A DNA stretch of 64,000 nt from RYN-230 sp963713815 (GCA_963713815.1 CAVQNH010000045.1:62001-126000), one strand, 5' to 3'; numbered from the stretch's first letter, positions 1-9,069 are shown. The notes: generated by a model not told the origin, from the sequence alone. Numbers and translations: made by a program.

Positions 1-2
1 TC

Positions 3-1283
3 GCAGTTGCGTCGTTTTTTCGCGGGCAGGTCGAAGAGGGATTTGCCATCCTCCACCGTGGTGAGCTCCTAGCCGCCGCCTCGGGGGACGGCGGGGCCAT
101 CCTGTTGCTGGCCATAAACGAGAGCGATGCACTGCTCAAGACCGGGGAGTTCCAGCGCGCTGCAGACGTCGCGCAGCGTGGCCTGCTGTACGCCAGCCAG
201 ACCGGCCGCCACACCGGCTTTCCTGCAACCGAGCTGGCCGCCAATGCGGCTGAGAGCTTGCTGGCGCTGGGACGCACGGCCCAGGCGGCAACACTGATCG
301 ACCCGCTAACCAGCGGGCCGGCTGGCCCGGACCGGCACCTCGTGCACGCGAGCCGCGCTGAGATTGACATGCTGCGCGGCGACATCGAAGCGGCCACACG
401 CCGGCTCCAGCAAGTCGCTGCTTTCACCCGTGGCGTCGGCAGCATCGTTATTGCCTCCGAAGGAGCACGGCTGGCTGCCGAGCTGGCGCTGTGGGCACGC
501 CGGCCGGGAGATGCACTGGAGAACGTCCAGCGGGGACTCAGCCTCTTTAAGGCTCCCGACCTGACCATCTTCTGCGGGCGTCTGCTTGTCGCGGGCATGC
601 GCGCCTGCGCCGACCAGGCCGAGCAGGCCCGGGCACGTCGTGACAACCACGCAGCCCATGCCGCGCAGACAGCGGCCGACGATCTCTGTTCATGGGTGCG
701 GCAGATGGAAAATCTCCCGTTCACCGACCATCCATTCGTAGCCACCATCCCGGCCGACCGCGCCGACTGGGAGGCCGAGCACACCCGGCTGGAAGGGGTA
801 AGCGACCCGGTGGCCTGGGCCACCGCGGCTAAAACCTGGGACGGCCTGGGCTGCCCGCACCGCGCCGGATACGCCTGGTGGCGGCAAGCCCAGGCGCAAC
901 TGGACGTCAGGCAGCCCGCCACGGCAGCTGCCGCCGCACTACGGGCGGCCGCGGCCGCCGCCGCGGGCCACGCACCGCTGCTGGCACAGATCCGCGAACT
1001 GGCAAAGCGGGCCCGCATCCCCCTTCAGAGCGTGGTGGCCACCGAGGAGCACCCGCCTGCTGCGGTTCCGGAGGGCTACAACCTGACCCATCGTGAGCTG
1101 GACGTGTTGCGTCTGCTCGCTGCGGGCCGCACCAACGCACAGATCGGCGGCGAGCTGTTCATCAGCTCACGGACCGCCGGTGTTCACGTCACCAACATCT
1201 TGCGCAAGCTCGGCGTCGCCAACCGGGTGCAGGCCGCCGCCCTCGCCGAACGCGCCGGACTGGCCCAGGCTCCACACGCGTAA
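3..1283 (+). CDS. LuxR-family transcriptional regulator, C-terminal part (cut by window edge)
   Basis: The frame is open from the first bases of the window, so the true start lies upstream and only about 426 residues are visible. Most of this is alpha-helical, Ala/Arg-rich sequence with TPR-like helix pairs, as in the middle of large MalT/LAL-type or AAA-LuxR regulators. The last 65 residues are a GerE-type helix-turn-helix starting LTHRELDVLRLLAAGRTN and including the recognition segment SSRTAGVHVTNILRKLG. It should be a DNA-binding activator. An N-terminal ATPase domain, if present, is outside the window. A TTG at 105 is an internal codon, not the likely start. Family call is firm; target unknown. 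Confidence 0.85.
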   Translation, partial: AVASFFRGQVEEGFAILHRGELLAAASGDGGAILLLAINESDALLKTGEFQRAADVAQRGLLYASQTGRHTGFPATELAANAAESLLALGRTAQAATLIDPLTSGPAGPDRHLVHASRAEIDMLRGDIEAATRRLQQVAAFTRGVGSIVIASEGARLAAELALWARRPGDALENVQRGLSLFKAPDLTIFCGRLLVAGMRACADQAEQARARRDNHAAHAAQTAADDLCSWVRQMENLPFTDHPFVATIPADRADWEAEHTRLEGVSDPVAWATAAKTWDGLGCPHRAGYAWWRQAQAQLDVRQPATAAAAALRAAAAAAAGHAPLLAQIRELAKRARIPLQSVVATEEHPPAAVPEGYNLTHRELDVLRLLAAGRTNAQIGGELFISSRTAGVHVTNILRKLGVANRVQAAALAERAGLAQAPHA

Positions 1284-1405
1284 ACACTTCGCGCCGGAAT
1301 CTAAATAGCTGCCGGCCGTAACCCGGCACGGTTGACAGATCCGCGCCCAGCTGCCTCAGCCGCATCCTCGGCATACAGCACCGAAACGCCACCGAGGAGA
1401 CGGCA

Positions 1406-1780
1406 ATGAACCCGAACATCGCGCACGGCCTGATGCTGGCCCGGATCGCCGGGATGCATCGGCAGGCCCGCCGCACCGGCACTGGCAGGACAGCCCGCAT
1501 CACCCTCATGCGCATCCGCTGGTGCGTCATCGGCCTGATGGCAACCGCGATGGCATTCCTGGTGGGTGTGCCCGCCGCCCAGGCCATCAACGTCCCCCCA
1601 CCTGGCGAGAACTCTGGCGCCGCGCCGTCAGTGGTTATCCATCCCGTCGCGGTCGGCGGCATGGCGGGCTGGCAGATCGTGCTGATCGCGGTCGGCAGTG
1701 CCCTGCTGGCCTCCGCGCTCACCCTGCTGGCTGTCCGGGCCGCCCGGCGCGCGACCCCCGCGCAGCCCTCCCACCCCTGA
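1406..1780 (+). CDS. small membrane protein of unknown function
   Basis: 124 residues. A GAGGAG ribosome binding site lies 6 bases before the ATG. A hydrophobic segment near residues 36-56 (VIGLMATAMAFLVGVPAAQA) resembles a signal peptide with an AQA cleavage site, although a basic stretch of 35 residues precedes it. A second hydrophobic helix (residues about 87-109) is followed by an Arg-rich tail, giving a short extracytoplasmic loop anchored by a C-terminal helix. I do not recognise a family. It follows the LuxR gene by 122 bp on the same strand but no promoter or operon link is obvious. Confidence 0.6.
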   Translation: MNPNIAHGLMLARIAGMHRQARRTGTGRTARITLMRIRWCVIGLMATAMAFLVGVPAAQAINVPPPGENSGAAPSVVIHPVAVGGMAGWQIVLIAVGSALLASALTLLAVRAARRATPAQPSHP

Positions 1781-2751
1781 CACTGGCCAGACCGACAGAT
1801 ATCTGCACGGCCGCCGGACCCGGCAGCAAGCACCCGGGCCCGGGGGCCGTGCAGCGCGGCACCAGGCACGCGATAGCGCTCAGGAGCGGATATCTGCGTA
1901 TGGGACCTGCTGCGTCAGCACCGATGTCAGCCACCCACAACCCAGCAGGCCGCGGCGTGTGCTTGAAGCGCCACCCCTGCTCACCAAGTGTGGTTTTCGG
2001 CGTCTAAGGCTCGCCGGACGAGCGCGGAGACGGCCGCTGTCGGCAGGAGCCAGAAACGGCCGAACCAGAACTGGCTAATCTATAGCGCTCGGACGCAGCG
2101 AAGCCAACTATCTTGCCTCCCGCTATCCCGTGCCCGGATCCTCACGGCCCCGCCCGGCAGTCGGCTACCCGGCGGCGTGCATGATCTTTTAATAGTGCGT
2201 GCACGGACCGCGGAGACTCGCACTGCTATAAACCAGAGACCAGCACCCCGGCCTCACCAACACATCCGGATCTGCCGAAAATAGTGCGTCATCCCAGCAC
2301 ATTTTTATGCGTAGATCAGTATGATCATTCGCGACGAAGGTAATCACGTCGGATGCTCTCGACCAACCGGTTTGCTCCGCCTGAGTGGCGGCAGATCGCC
2401 GAATCCGGCGTGGGGGACGGGCGGCCTGGATGACTGGCGACCCCGGCGTTCTGCGCTGAGGGATCCGGCCGCTGAGACTGGAGTCTGGAGCATTTCCGGT
2501 CGGGTGTCAGTCGCCCGCCATCACGGGGTCGCGCGTCCGAGCCGACGACCGGGTCCGGCACGACTGTGCGCTCCCATTTTCAGCGGGACACCCGCTCGGG
2601 TTCGACGGGTTCTGGGTCGCCGTCGCGCGCTGCGTAAGCGTTGATCGGTTGCCGAGCAGTGAGCGACGGGCGCCGCCTGCAGGGAGAAGCAGACGAGATC
2701 TTTGTTCATGGCTCGCGTGGATCGGGGTGAGTGGATGGCGAGCCGCCCGGG
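1781..2751. other. gene-poor interval
   Basis: About 970 bp without a convincing gene. Open frames here lack ribosome binding sites and family features. The part from about 2060 to 2340 is lower in G+C than its surroundings, with short A/T runs such as ttttaatagtgcgt, and the decamer AATAGTGCGT occurs twice (near 2190 and 2280). It could be a decayed region or hold an undetected RNA; nothing specific can be supported. Confidence 0.5.
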
Positions 2752-3333
2752 TCAGCGACGGACGCGGTAGCGGATGTGGGTGGCCTCCGGTGTGTCGATC
2801 ACCCGGACTATGTCCAGCTCGACGGGCGACGGCAAGACGTCGAACATCCGGAGCCCCTGGCCCAGCAGCAGCGGGATCTGGTGGATCTGCAGCTCATCCA
2901 GCACCCCGGCCTCCAGCGCCCGCTGCGCCGTGTACGCGCCGTGCACCACCACGTTCCGGTCCCCGGCGGCGGCCTTGGCCTGTGCCATCGCGCTTTCGAT
3001 CCCATCGCTCACGTACGTCACCAGCGGGTAGTCCGCGACCGAGGGGCCGGGCGGCCGGTGGCTGGGCACGAAGATCGGGACACCGTGATGATGGCCGTTG
3101 TAGTGATCGACCTGTTCCACGGTGCGCCGGCCCGCCAGGACCGCGCCGGTCGCGTTCATCTCGTCGAGGAACTCCGCGGAGGCCTTGGATGGCTCGGCCC
3201 CGGACGGCTGGGAGTCGCCGTACCAGTCGTGCAGCCGGCCGAAGCCGTCGCCGCCGGGGTTGCCCGGTTCGTCGTTCGGACCCGCGATGTACCCGTCGAG
3301 GGACATCGACATGTAGAGCACTGATGCAGACAC
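2752..3333 (-). CDS. dihydrofolate reductase-family (RibD C-terminal fold) protein
   Basis: 193 residues from a GTG at 3333 with AGGAGG five bases upstream; a TTG further upstream has no such site. The N-terminal MSMSLDGYIAGPNDEPG, the central VLAGRRTVEQ and the C-terminal IPLLLGQGLRMFD are hallmarks of the DHFR-like RibD C-terminal family, NADPH-dependent reductases of generally unknown substrate often annotated as dihydrofolate reductase family or YyaP/YwjB-like. It is a stand-alone cytoplasmic domain, with no deaminase half. Its neighbour, an AraC regulator, is on the same strand 194 bp upstream, so a functional link is possible but not shown. Confidence 0.85.
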   Translation of the reverse strand: MSASVLYMSMSLDGYIAGPNDEPGNPGGDGFGRLHDWYGDSQPSGAEPSKASAEFLDEMNATGAVLAGRRTVEQVDHYNGHHHGVPIFVPSHRPPGPSVADYPLVTYVSDGIESAMAQAKAAAGDRNVVVHGAYTAQRALEAGVLDELQIHQIPLLLGQGLRMFDVLPSPVELDIVRVIDTPEATHIRYRVRR

Positions 3334-3527
3334 TCCGGCCTCCTGCGTGGTCTCGATCAAAGCCCGTTACCTTGCCGTAGACCCGCATGGCGGAGATTCC
3401 TCATCGGCCAGCCCCGGCCCGAGCGCCACGGAGGGGGCGGGCGACCCGTATCGCCGAAACTCATGCGGTCTTCGTGGCTGGCAGGCTAACGGACGGGCCG
3501 AATCAGTGTCTTGAACGAAAACGACAA

Positions 3528-4259
3528 CTAGGGATCGCCAGACGAGCGAAGGTGGACAGGGGTGTCGATCGACCAATGGCGGCCCTGGTTGACCTGGGCG
3601 GGGGTCTGCCCGATGAATCGCCTCAGTGACCGGGTGAGGTGGGCCTGGTCGGCGTAGCCGAGCAGGAGGGCCGCGTCTTGAGGCGACAGACCCTTACCGA
3701 GCGCCTCGACGGCCTTCTCGGCTCGGGCGATCTGCGTGATCGTGCTGCGGGTGAGGCCCGTTGCTCGGGCCACGCGGCGCTGAAGGGTCCGTTTGGACTG
3801 GCCGTCGACATCGTCTTGAAGCGACTCGGCGGCGACCGGGTCACGCAGGATCAGGCCTTGGCGGACCAGACGGTTGACGAACACGTCGGTGTTCCCGGGC
3901 GTCGGGATCTCCCAGCGGGACCCCTCGAACCAGACCGAGTTGGGCGTCGCGGCGGGCAGCGTCACCGCCCGGTCGACCAGGCCCGCAGGCGGCATGGCCG
4001 GCATGAACGTCCCGAGACGGAACACGATTCCGAAGAACTCGGCATCGGCGGGGATCGAGGTGACCGTCGCCGTCGTCTCGGGGCCGCGGACGGTGAGCTG
4101 CATGACGTCGCGCCGGGTGGTGACGACGATGTGCCAGCGGCTGACCGCGATCGAGATGAATGTCGGCTCCGGCTCGCTGCGGCTCGTCCACGCCTTCTCG
4201 ACGAAGCGCGAGTCCGAGCCCCACTCGTCGATGGCGAACAACTCCGCCGCCCGTTTCAT
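3528..4259 (-). CDS. AraC-family transcriptional regulator
   Basis: 243 residues. The C-terminal third carries the double helix-turn-helix of AraC/XylS regulators: LQRRVARATGLTRSTITQI, then AALLLGYADQAHLTRSLRRF and IGQTPAQV. The N-terminal 130 residues (FISIAVSRWHIVVTTRRD...) look like a cupin-like ligand domain as in DUF6597-type AraC proteins. The hydrolase gene begins 46 bp upstream on the same strand, so the two may be co-transcribed, the usual arrangement for a regulator controlling its own enzyme. Ligand unknown. Confidence 0.85.
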   Translation of the reverse strand: MKRAAELFAIDEWGSDSRFVEKAWTSRSEPEPTFISIAVSRWHIVVTTRRDVMQLTVRGPETTATVTSIPADAEFFGIVFRLGTFMPAMPPAGLVDRAVTLPAATPNSVWFEGSRWEIPTPGNTDVFVNRLVRQGLILRDPVAAESLQDDVDGQSKRTLQRRVARATGLTRSTITQIARAEKAVEALGKGLSPQDAALLLGYADQAHLTRSLRRFIGQTPAQVNQGRHWSIDTPVHLRSSGDP

Positions 4260-4305
4260 TGCTCGCCGTCCTGGCGCCGTAGGTGGCGATCCGCCCGGTG
4301 TTGTG

Positions 4306-5025
4306 TCAAGCGAGGAACGCCTCGATCACAGGCGCCAGCAGAGTGCTGCGGGTGAGATCCATGTGCGTGGTGCCCGGCAGCACGGCAAGCTGGCCCTGCG
4401 GCAGGAGCCGCATCGCCTCGGCGGCATTCTCGACATGGATGAAGTCGGTGTCGCCGACCAGGATCAGCACCGGGAGCCGAACGTCTCGTAGCTGGTCGTC
4501 GGTCCAGCCCGTGAACGACTGCACCAGTCCACTCGTCCTCTCAGCGACGGCGTCGAACGCGCCCGGATCGGGCGCCGTCGCAACGTAGGCGTCGCGCATC
4601 GCCTGGAAGTCATCCGGCGTCGGCAGCCGGGCCGGGTCTGCCTCGCCGCCACGATCGTTGCGGTGGTCGGCCGAGGCCAGGACAGCCCGGCGGACGCGGT
4701 CCGGGTACGAGATCACCAGCTGGTAGCCCGTGAGCGCGCCGATACTGAAGCCGACCACATCGGCTCGCTCGATCCCCAGGTGGTCGAGCAAGGCAACCAC
4801 GTCGGTAGCGAAATCAGGGAAGGTCGGGGGACGGTCGACGTCGGCGGTACGACCGTGACCCTGAAGCTCGACGGCGATCACCCGACGGTGCTCGGCAAGC
4901 GCCGGCAAGGCGACGCCGAAGTTCAGCTCGATGGTCATCAGACCGCCGTGGAGGAGCACCAGCGGCGGCCCCTCGCCCCGCTCCTCGTAGTAGAGGTGCA
5001 ACCCGTTGACGTCTGCGTACGGCAT
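4306..5025 (-). CDS. alpha/beta hydrolase
   Basis: 239 residues, a normal length for the alpha/beta hydrolase fold. Visible are the oxyanion-hole motif LLHGG (residues 24-28), the nucleophile elbow VGFSIG with Ser94, an acid in GDTDF (Asp192 or Asp194) and the catalytic His in GTTHMD (His221). No signal peptide, so cytoplasmic. The group includes 3-oxoadipate enol-lactonase-like and haloperoxidase-like esterases; the substrate cannot be read from sequence. The ATG start at 5025 fits the family N-terminus (VNGLHLYYEERGEGPP). Likely co-transcribed with the AraC gene downstream. Confidence 0.88.
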   Translation of the reverse strand: MPYADVNGLHLYYEERGEGPPLVLLHGGLMTIELNFGVALPALAEHRRVIAVELQGHGRTADVDRPPTFPDFATDVVALLDHLGIERADVVGFSIGALTGYQLVISYPDRVRRAVLASADHRNDRGGEADPARLPTPDDFQAMRDAYVATAPDPGAFDAVAERTSGLVQSFTGWTDDQLRDVRLPVLILVGDTDFIHVENAAEAMRLLPQGQLAVLPGTTHMDLTRSTLLAPVIEAFLA

Positions 5026-5230
5026 AGAACTATTGACGCCATGGACGCCGCGAACTCATCGCGACCTTGGTGGCCTGCCTAGATGTCATCGAGCCGCCGG
5101 GGCAAAGCTCGTGCCGACGAGGCCGCAGTAGCACGTTCCGCAAGCCCGTTCGCGCTCGATCGCCGCGCATCTGCCGCACCCGATGCGTCGCAACCGTGGG
5201 CCGAAGGCGAAGGCCCTTAGTTTGCAGATG

Positions 5231-5518
5231 TCAGCGGTTGCGGCACTTGGCAGCTGCCTCGGGAGTGCGGTGTGCCACCGGGCAAGTGCTGTGCCGGTAC
5301 ACCGGCGCACGTGCTTTGCGCCGTTGCTTTCGCTTCCGGCCAGACCGCAGCGAAGTCGCGACCGACCGCTCCACCCCGTAGATCGCGTTGTCGAGTGGGT
5401 GCATCGCCCGCGTTGCCTTCTTCACGGCCTGCGGCGTTGCAGCCCGCTTCACCGTGCGTACCGGGTGAACAGCTCTGCGAACGCTATGAGGTACAAACAG
5501 CCTGGACAGAAATCCCAC
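5231..5518 (-). CDS. small basic protein with a Cys/His cluster
   Basis: 95 residues from a GTG at 5518 preceded by GGGAGG. The frame stays open further upstream but without a good start. The protein is very basic: an N-terminal MGFLSRLF segment, an Arg/Lys-rich middle (HPVRTVKRAATPQAVKKATR), the conserved-looking MHPLDNAIYGVERS, and a C-terminal CPVAHRTPEAAAKCRNR. The C-x3-H-x8-C spacing could bind a metal. I recall similar short actinobacterial proteins annotated only as hypothetical, sometimes beside integrated elements. No function is assigned. Nucleic-acid binding is a plausible inference from charge. Confidence 0.6.
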   Translation of the reverse strand: MGFLSRLFVPHSVRRAVHPVRTVKRAATPQAVKKATRAMHPLDNAIYGVERSVATSLRSGRKRKQRRKARAPVYRHSTCPVAHRTPEAAAKCRNR

Positions 5519-5686
5519 ACTCCGGCCCTCCCAGAAAACGGACGCCAAGCGCCGCGGCGTCCTGTTACGCAGACGCCTCAATCCGCTAGGAGGTTGACGT
5601 GGCCGCGCGGGAAGCGGGAACCCAGAGTCAGTCGTACTCTCATAGCCGCATGTGGTGGGTGCCGGTGCCTGTGCGCCGTTGGCGGC

Positions 5687-6706
5687 TCAGGGCTTGAGCA
5701 AGATCTTGCCGATGTTCTGTCGTTGCAGGATCCGGCGGTGCGCTGCCGCTGCTTCGGTGAAGGGGTACGACGTGTCGATGCGTGGTTTGATCCTGCGCTG
5801 ATCCCACAGGGCGAGAACCGCCTGGAGTTCTTCGCGAAGGAGGGTGATCTGCCCCCACAGGTGGCCGATGTTGACACCGCTGACTGTCCGGTTGCTGTTC
5901 ATCAGCTGCAGGGGCGTCAGCAGCGGGATGCCCAGCATCTGAGCGGCCAGGCGGGTGGGGCGGCGCCGCTGCCCGCTGGCCAGGTTGGCGAAACCGAACG
6001 CGACCAGGCGGCCGCATGGGCGCAGCAATGTCAGCCCTTTACGCCAGTCATTCCCGCCCAGCGGGTCCAGCACTATATCCACGCCCTCGCCGCCGGTCAG
6101 CCGGCGGACCTCGGCGGCATAGTCGGTGGCGTGGTAGTCGATAGGGTGCGCGCAGCCTTCGGCCCGCAGTGCCTCGTGTTTGGCGGCTGATGCCGTGCCG
6201 AAGACCTCCAGATCGCCCACCGTGCTGCATAGCTGCAGTACCGCCGTGCCCACCCCGCCGGCCGCCATATGCACCAGCACCCGCTCGCCTGGACGGACGC
6301 CTGCGACACGGAACAGCATGTGGTAGGCGGTGAGATAGTTGACCGGGATCGCGGCGGCTTCCTCGAAGCTCATCGCATCCGGGATCTGGAGCACCTGCTC
6401 TGCGGGCACGCATACGACATCCGCATGCCCTCCGAAATGCGTCAGGGCCAGCACGCGGCTGCCCGCCGCGGGGCCCGGGGTGCGCTCGCCGAGCGCATCG
6501 ACCATCCCGGCCACCTCGTAACCGACCACACATGGCGGCTTGGGGGCATCGGGATAAAGTCCCTGCGCGGCCATCACCTCCGCGAAGTTCAGGCCAGCAG
6601 CGCGGACACGCACGCGCACCTGGCCCGGGCCGGGCTCGGGATCGGCCGTTTCCCGTACCTCCAGGGCCTCGGGTCCGCCCGGCCGCGTGATCCAGACCGC
6701 TCGCAT
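5687..6706 (-). CDS. zinc-independent medium-chain dehydrogenase/reductase (quinone oxidoreductase family)
   Basis: 339 residues from the second ATG, which lies 7 bases after GGAGG; the first ATG is too close to it. The N-terminus MRAVWITRPGGPEALEVRE, the segment RAAGLNFAEVMAAQGLYP and the Rossmann motif AAGGVGTAVLQL are typical of NADPH-dependent quinone oxidoreductases of the QOR/VAT-1 branch. Zinc-binding cysteines of alcohol dehydrogenases are absent. It would act on quinones, enones or similar electrophiles in the cytoplasm. It stands alone between unrelated genes; 168 bp separates it from the small basic gene downstream. Confidence 0.88.
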   Translation of the reverse strand: MRAVWITRPGGPEALEVRETADPEPGPGQVRVRVRAAGLNFAEVMAAQGLYPDAPKPPCVVGYEVAGMVDALGERTPGPAAGSRVLALTHFGGHADVVCVPAEQVLQIPDAMSFEEAAAIPVNYLTAYHMLFRVAGVRPGERVLVHMAAGGVGTAVLQLCSTVGDLEVFGTASAAKHEALRAEGCAHPIDYHATDYAAEVRRLTGGEGVDIVLDPLGGNDWRKGLTLLRPCGRLVAFGFANLASGQRRRPTRLAAQMLGIPLLTPLQLMNSNRTVSGVNIGHLWGQITLLREELQAVLALWDQRRIKPRIDTSYPFTEAAAAHRRILQRQNIGKILLKP

Positions 6707-6862
6707 CGCCATTCCTCCACAGGGAGACCAGGCACTAGACCCAGCCGGCCCACCGGGCGCCAGATCCTGCCTATCCTCCCAGGCACGGCACCGGCGTAGC
6801 TACACAGCCGCCATTTCACACAGGAACATCCGCATCTGGCCATCCGCGGCGGCAGTTTCAGT

Positions 6863-7372
6863 TCAGAGCTGGCTGGTACCAAGGCGCCAGTCCTCCAGAG
6901 TGGTGTACCAGCGGCCGACCTGGGCGGTGTCCCGCGGCCAGGATCTGGCCGTGATCGCGAAGGAAATCCACTCGCCGTCAGCGGCGCGCATCTGGATCAG
7001 ACGTGCCCTTGGCGACCATCGGCCATAGGCAATATCGAAGTACTCGACCTCGCCGCGACGCCATGTGCGCGTCCGCAATGGACTGCGATAGGTGAGGGTG
7101 TCGCCGCCGGCAGTGAGACGATACCGGGCTGCGAGCACGACGGGCACCAGCCAAGGTAGCCAGACGAGCACCAGAAACAGGCCCCGCGCGGAGTGCTCGC
7201 CGATCGAGCCCAGGACCATCAGCAGGCAAAGGAAGCCGATCCAGGCCACTGCAAATACGAGTCCTCCGCGATGAGGCTTGATAACGACGCCAGGCTCAGC
7301 CAGTGTCACGCCTCCAGCGTGGCCCGGCCGGACAGGCACGGCAAGGCAGTACCGGCATCTGGCCTCCGGCAC
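6863..7372 (-). CDS. PH-domain-like membrane protein
   Basis: Up to 169 residues. Two adjacent hydrophobic segments (about residues 39-75, FAVAWIGFLCLLMVLG and LFLVLVWLPWLVPVVLAARY) are followed by a soluble beta-rich domain starting YRLTAGGDTLTYRSPLRTRTW, the pattern of bacterial PH-fold (bPH) proteins, and ending in an EDWRLG helix. The start is uncertain: GTG at 7372 is used here, but a GTG at 7309 would give a 148-residue protein lacking a cysteine-containing leader. Function unknown; such proteins sit at the inner membrane. Confidence 0.65.
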   Translation of the reverse strand: MPEARCRYCLAVPVRPGHAGGVTLAEPGVVIKPHRGGLVFAVAWIGFLCLLMVLGSIGEHSARGLFLVLVWLPWLVPVVLAARYRLTAGGDTLTYRSPLRTRTWRRGEVEYFDIAYGRWSPRARLIQMRAADGEWISFAITARSWPRDTAQVGRWYTTLEDWRLGTSQL

Positions 7373-7521
7373 CTGACCGGGCGCACGTCTCCCGCGGCCC
7401 TTGGGCTCGGGAGACGCCCGGCATTGCCGATGAGAGCGAGATCGATGTCAGCCAATCCCAAGCCTCACCACCCAGAAATTCAGCAACAGCGAAGCGGCAA
7501 GGGGCAGCTGGGCCACGCAGA

Positions 7522-7998
7522 TCAACGCCGAGAACTCATTAATGCAACCACGCACGCCAGCGCAGCGAGCGTTCCTGAGCCGAACGCTATCAGCCCTATC
7601 TTGATCCATAGATATCGGGCGCACATCAATCTGTTTCGGGCATCTCTTATGTCATCGATTATCTGAATTGACATCAGTTCTCTGCGAGGCAGAAGCGCCA
7701 GCACAAAGAATAGTGTGCAAGAAAGAAAGACCAGAGCTGGCAGCGATACCAGTATTAATGTAGACGTCAACCTATGCCGAAGGTCCGCTATACCGAGAAG
7801 TGCAACGTAAATGGGCACCGCGCCACTTGACGCTGTTATCATCTGCTTGGCGAAGTCCCGACCAACGTCGAGGGAGTCAAGGAAGAGTCGGCGACCTGCC
7901 TCAATCATAACCTCCTCATCCGGACTTAGCGGCGCCACGGATCCCGGTACCACTTCTACGGCTCGTCCTGCCTTGCGGACAGCGTCGTCGTCACTCAC
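7522..7998 (-). CDS. two-helix membrane protein of unknown function
   Basis: 158 residues from GTG at 7998, which overlaps the end of the upstream gene by 8 bases (GTGAGTGA), indicating translational coupling. A charged N-terminal half (LSPDEEVMIEAGRRLFLDSLDVGRDFAKQM) leads to a short hydrophobic stretch with SGAVPIYVALLGI, then a strong membrane helix (LILVSLPALVFLSCTLFFVLALL), a basic cytoplasmic connector and a final helix. I do not recognise a named family. The G+C content here is clearly lower than in flanking genes, suggesting acquisition by transfer. Confidence 0.7.
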   Translation of the reverse strand: MSDDDAVRKAGRAVEVVPGSVAPLSPDEEVMIEAGRRLFLDSLDVGRDFAKQMITASSGAVPIYVALLGIADLRHRLTSTLILVSLPALVFLSCTLFFVLALLPRRELMSIQIIDDIRDARNRLMCARYLWIKIGLIAFGSGTLAALACVVALMSSRR

Positions 7999-8272
7999 CT
8001 GGCTCTTCCTCCGCCTCCATAGGCTCGGGATTTCCGATCGATCTGATACGGTCGAGAGAAGTCTCTTGGAGGCGGAGAGTCGCACCGAATGGCCGCGCGT
8101 TCACTGGACACGTGAAGGTCACTCTGAACGATCGGTTGACCGTTTTTGCGGATTCAAATGTCATGAGTCCCATGACGACTTGCCGGTCAACGGGAATTGC
8201 GTACGTGTGGCCACCGCTGGTGTCACAGTTGGGGCAGGGGTTTATAGATATGGTTTCTAATGACTCTGACAA
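7991..8272 (-). CDS. small protein with possible zinc ribbon, partner of the downstream membrane protein
   Basis: 93 residues. CPNC at residues 13-16 and a second Cys in FTCPVNARPF (about residue 55) form a half-open zinc-ribbon-like pattern; the phrase FTCPV..R.F recalls domains that recognise or replace a CPxTG-type turn. The C-terminus is acidic (EPMEAEEEPGE). It ends inside the start of the membrane-protein gene, so the two form a two-gene operon. Low G+C and an isolated position between unrelated genes suggest a compact transferred module. Function unknown. Confidence 0.65.
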   Translation of the reverse strand: MSESLETISINPCPNCDTSGGHTYAIPVDRQVVMGLMTFESAKTVNRSFRVTFTCPVNARPFGATLRLQETSLDRIRSIGNPEPMEAEEEPGE

Positions 8273-8574
8273 TTTATTTCATCTCCACTTTGTGAATCCA
8301 TCAGTGCCCGAATGCCGTGAACGCTGTTGGCCGGGAGCCCTATCCCTTCGAGTAGGTCTGGGCCCGAGCGAGCCGATAACCAACCTCGGTTACGGGCCTG
8401 TTCTTGTTGTACTGCGCCCACTAGAAGGCTCCCTTGGCGCGCTTCTGGCTTGCTTACGAGCACGTAGGAGTGCCACCGACTCATCTAACCATCCGGATGA
8501 AGCGGCTCAGGGCGGCCCGCACATGCCGCAAAGGGGGAGCGCCCGCAGGATGTTCCGGCAGCGAGGCACTTGTA
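8273..8574. other. intergenic region, lower G+C
   Basis: About 300 bp with no convincing gene. It includes A/T-rich sequence around 8240-8290 immediately upstream of the two-gene unit on the minus strand, which is the natural place for its promoter, but no clear -35/-10 pair stands out. Confidence 0.4.
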
Positions 8575-8919
8575 TCAGCCTTGGGTGAAGTCGCGCTCTT
8601 CTGACACAAGCCCGTCTGCCCTGAAGCGCAGCATTGACACTCCCGCCAGATTCTCGGTGCCGCCATCCTTCAGCCTCGTCTGAGCACTCCAAGGCACGGC
8701 AGCCTGATCCCCGTCGACGATCGGCGCGCCGAACTGGCACTGGGCCGATTCCTCCTCCGCGAACACACGGGCCAAGTAGCCCGGCTCCGGCTCGCGGAAC
8801 GGATGCTGCTGCCAGAACGCGTCCTCGGCATACAGAGCCGTAATGGCGGCCGCGTCATGCTCGCGCCAGCCGCGCTCCCACACCTCTGCCCACCGCTGAG
8901 CTGCCTCCCGCATGTCCAT
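8575..8919 (-). CDS. SnoaL/NTF2-like protein
   Basis: 114 residues from ATG at 8919. The sequence RWAEVWERGWREHDAAAITALYAEDAFWQQHPF is the usual opening of SnoaL-like/NTF2-fold proteins, followed by a FRADGLVSEERDF C-terminal strand. These small alpha+beta cones act as polyketide cyclases, isomerases or binding proteins; no catalytic residue assignment is possible here. The frame continues upstream for 74 codons, but that part is a remnant of a methyltransferase (next entry) and not part of this protein. Confidence 0.8.
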   Translation of the reverse strand: MDMREAAQRWAEVWERGWREHDAAAITALYAEDAFWQQHPFREPEPGYLARVFAEEESAQCQFGAPIVDGDQAAVPWSAQTRLKDGGTENLAGVSMLRFRADGLVSEERDFTQG

Positions 8920-9069
8920 CCGCCAAGAGTAAACAGGGGCACCGACACTCCGCCCGATAGGCAACACGGCGAACGTCCTGGCGCACTCTTCTGCCGCTCC
9001 TGGTGCATGGGTAGTCAGCCGGCGGTCTTGCCGGGTGGGGAGTGCGCCAGCGCGGATCGGTGGGCCTGA

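Noticed and set aside
2325..2709. Minus- and plus-strand small frames near 2.3-2.7 kb
   Set aside because: Overlapping frames on both strands without start signals or motifs; no basis for choosing a gene.
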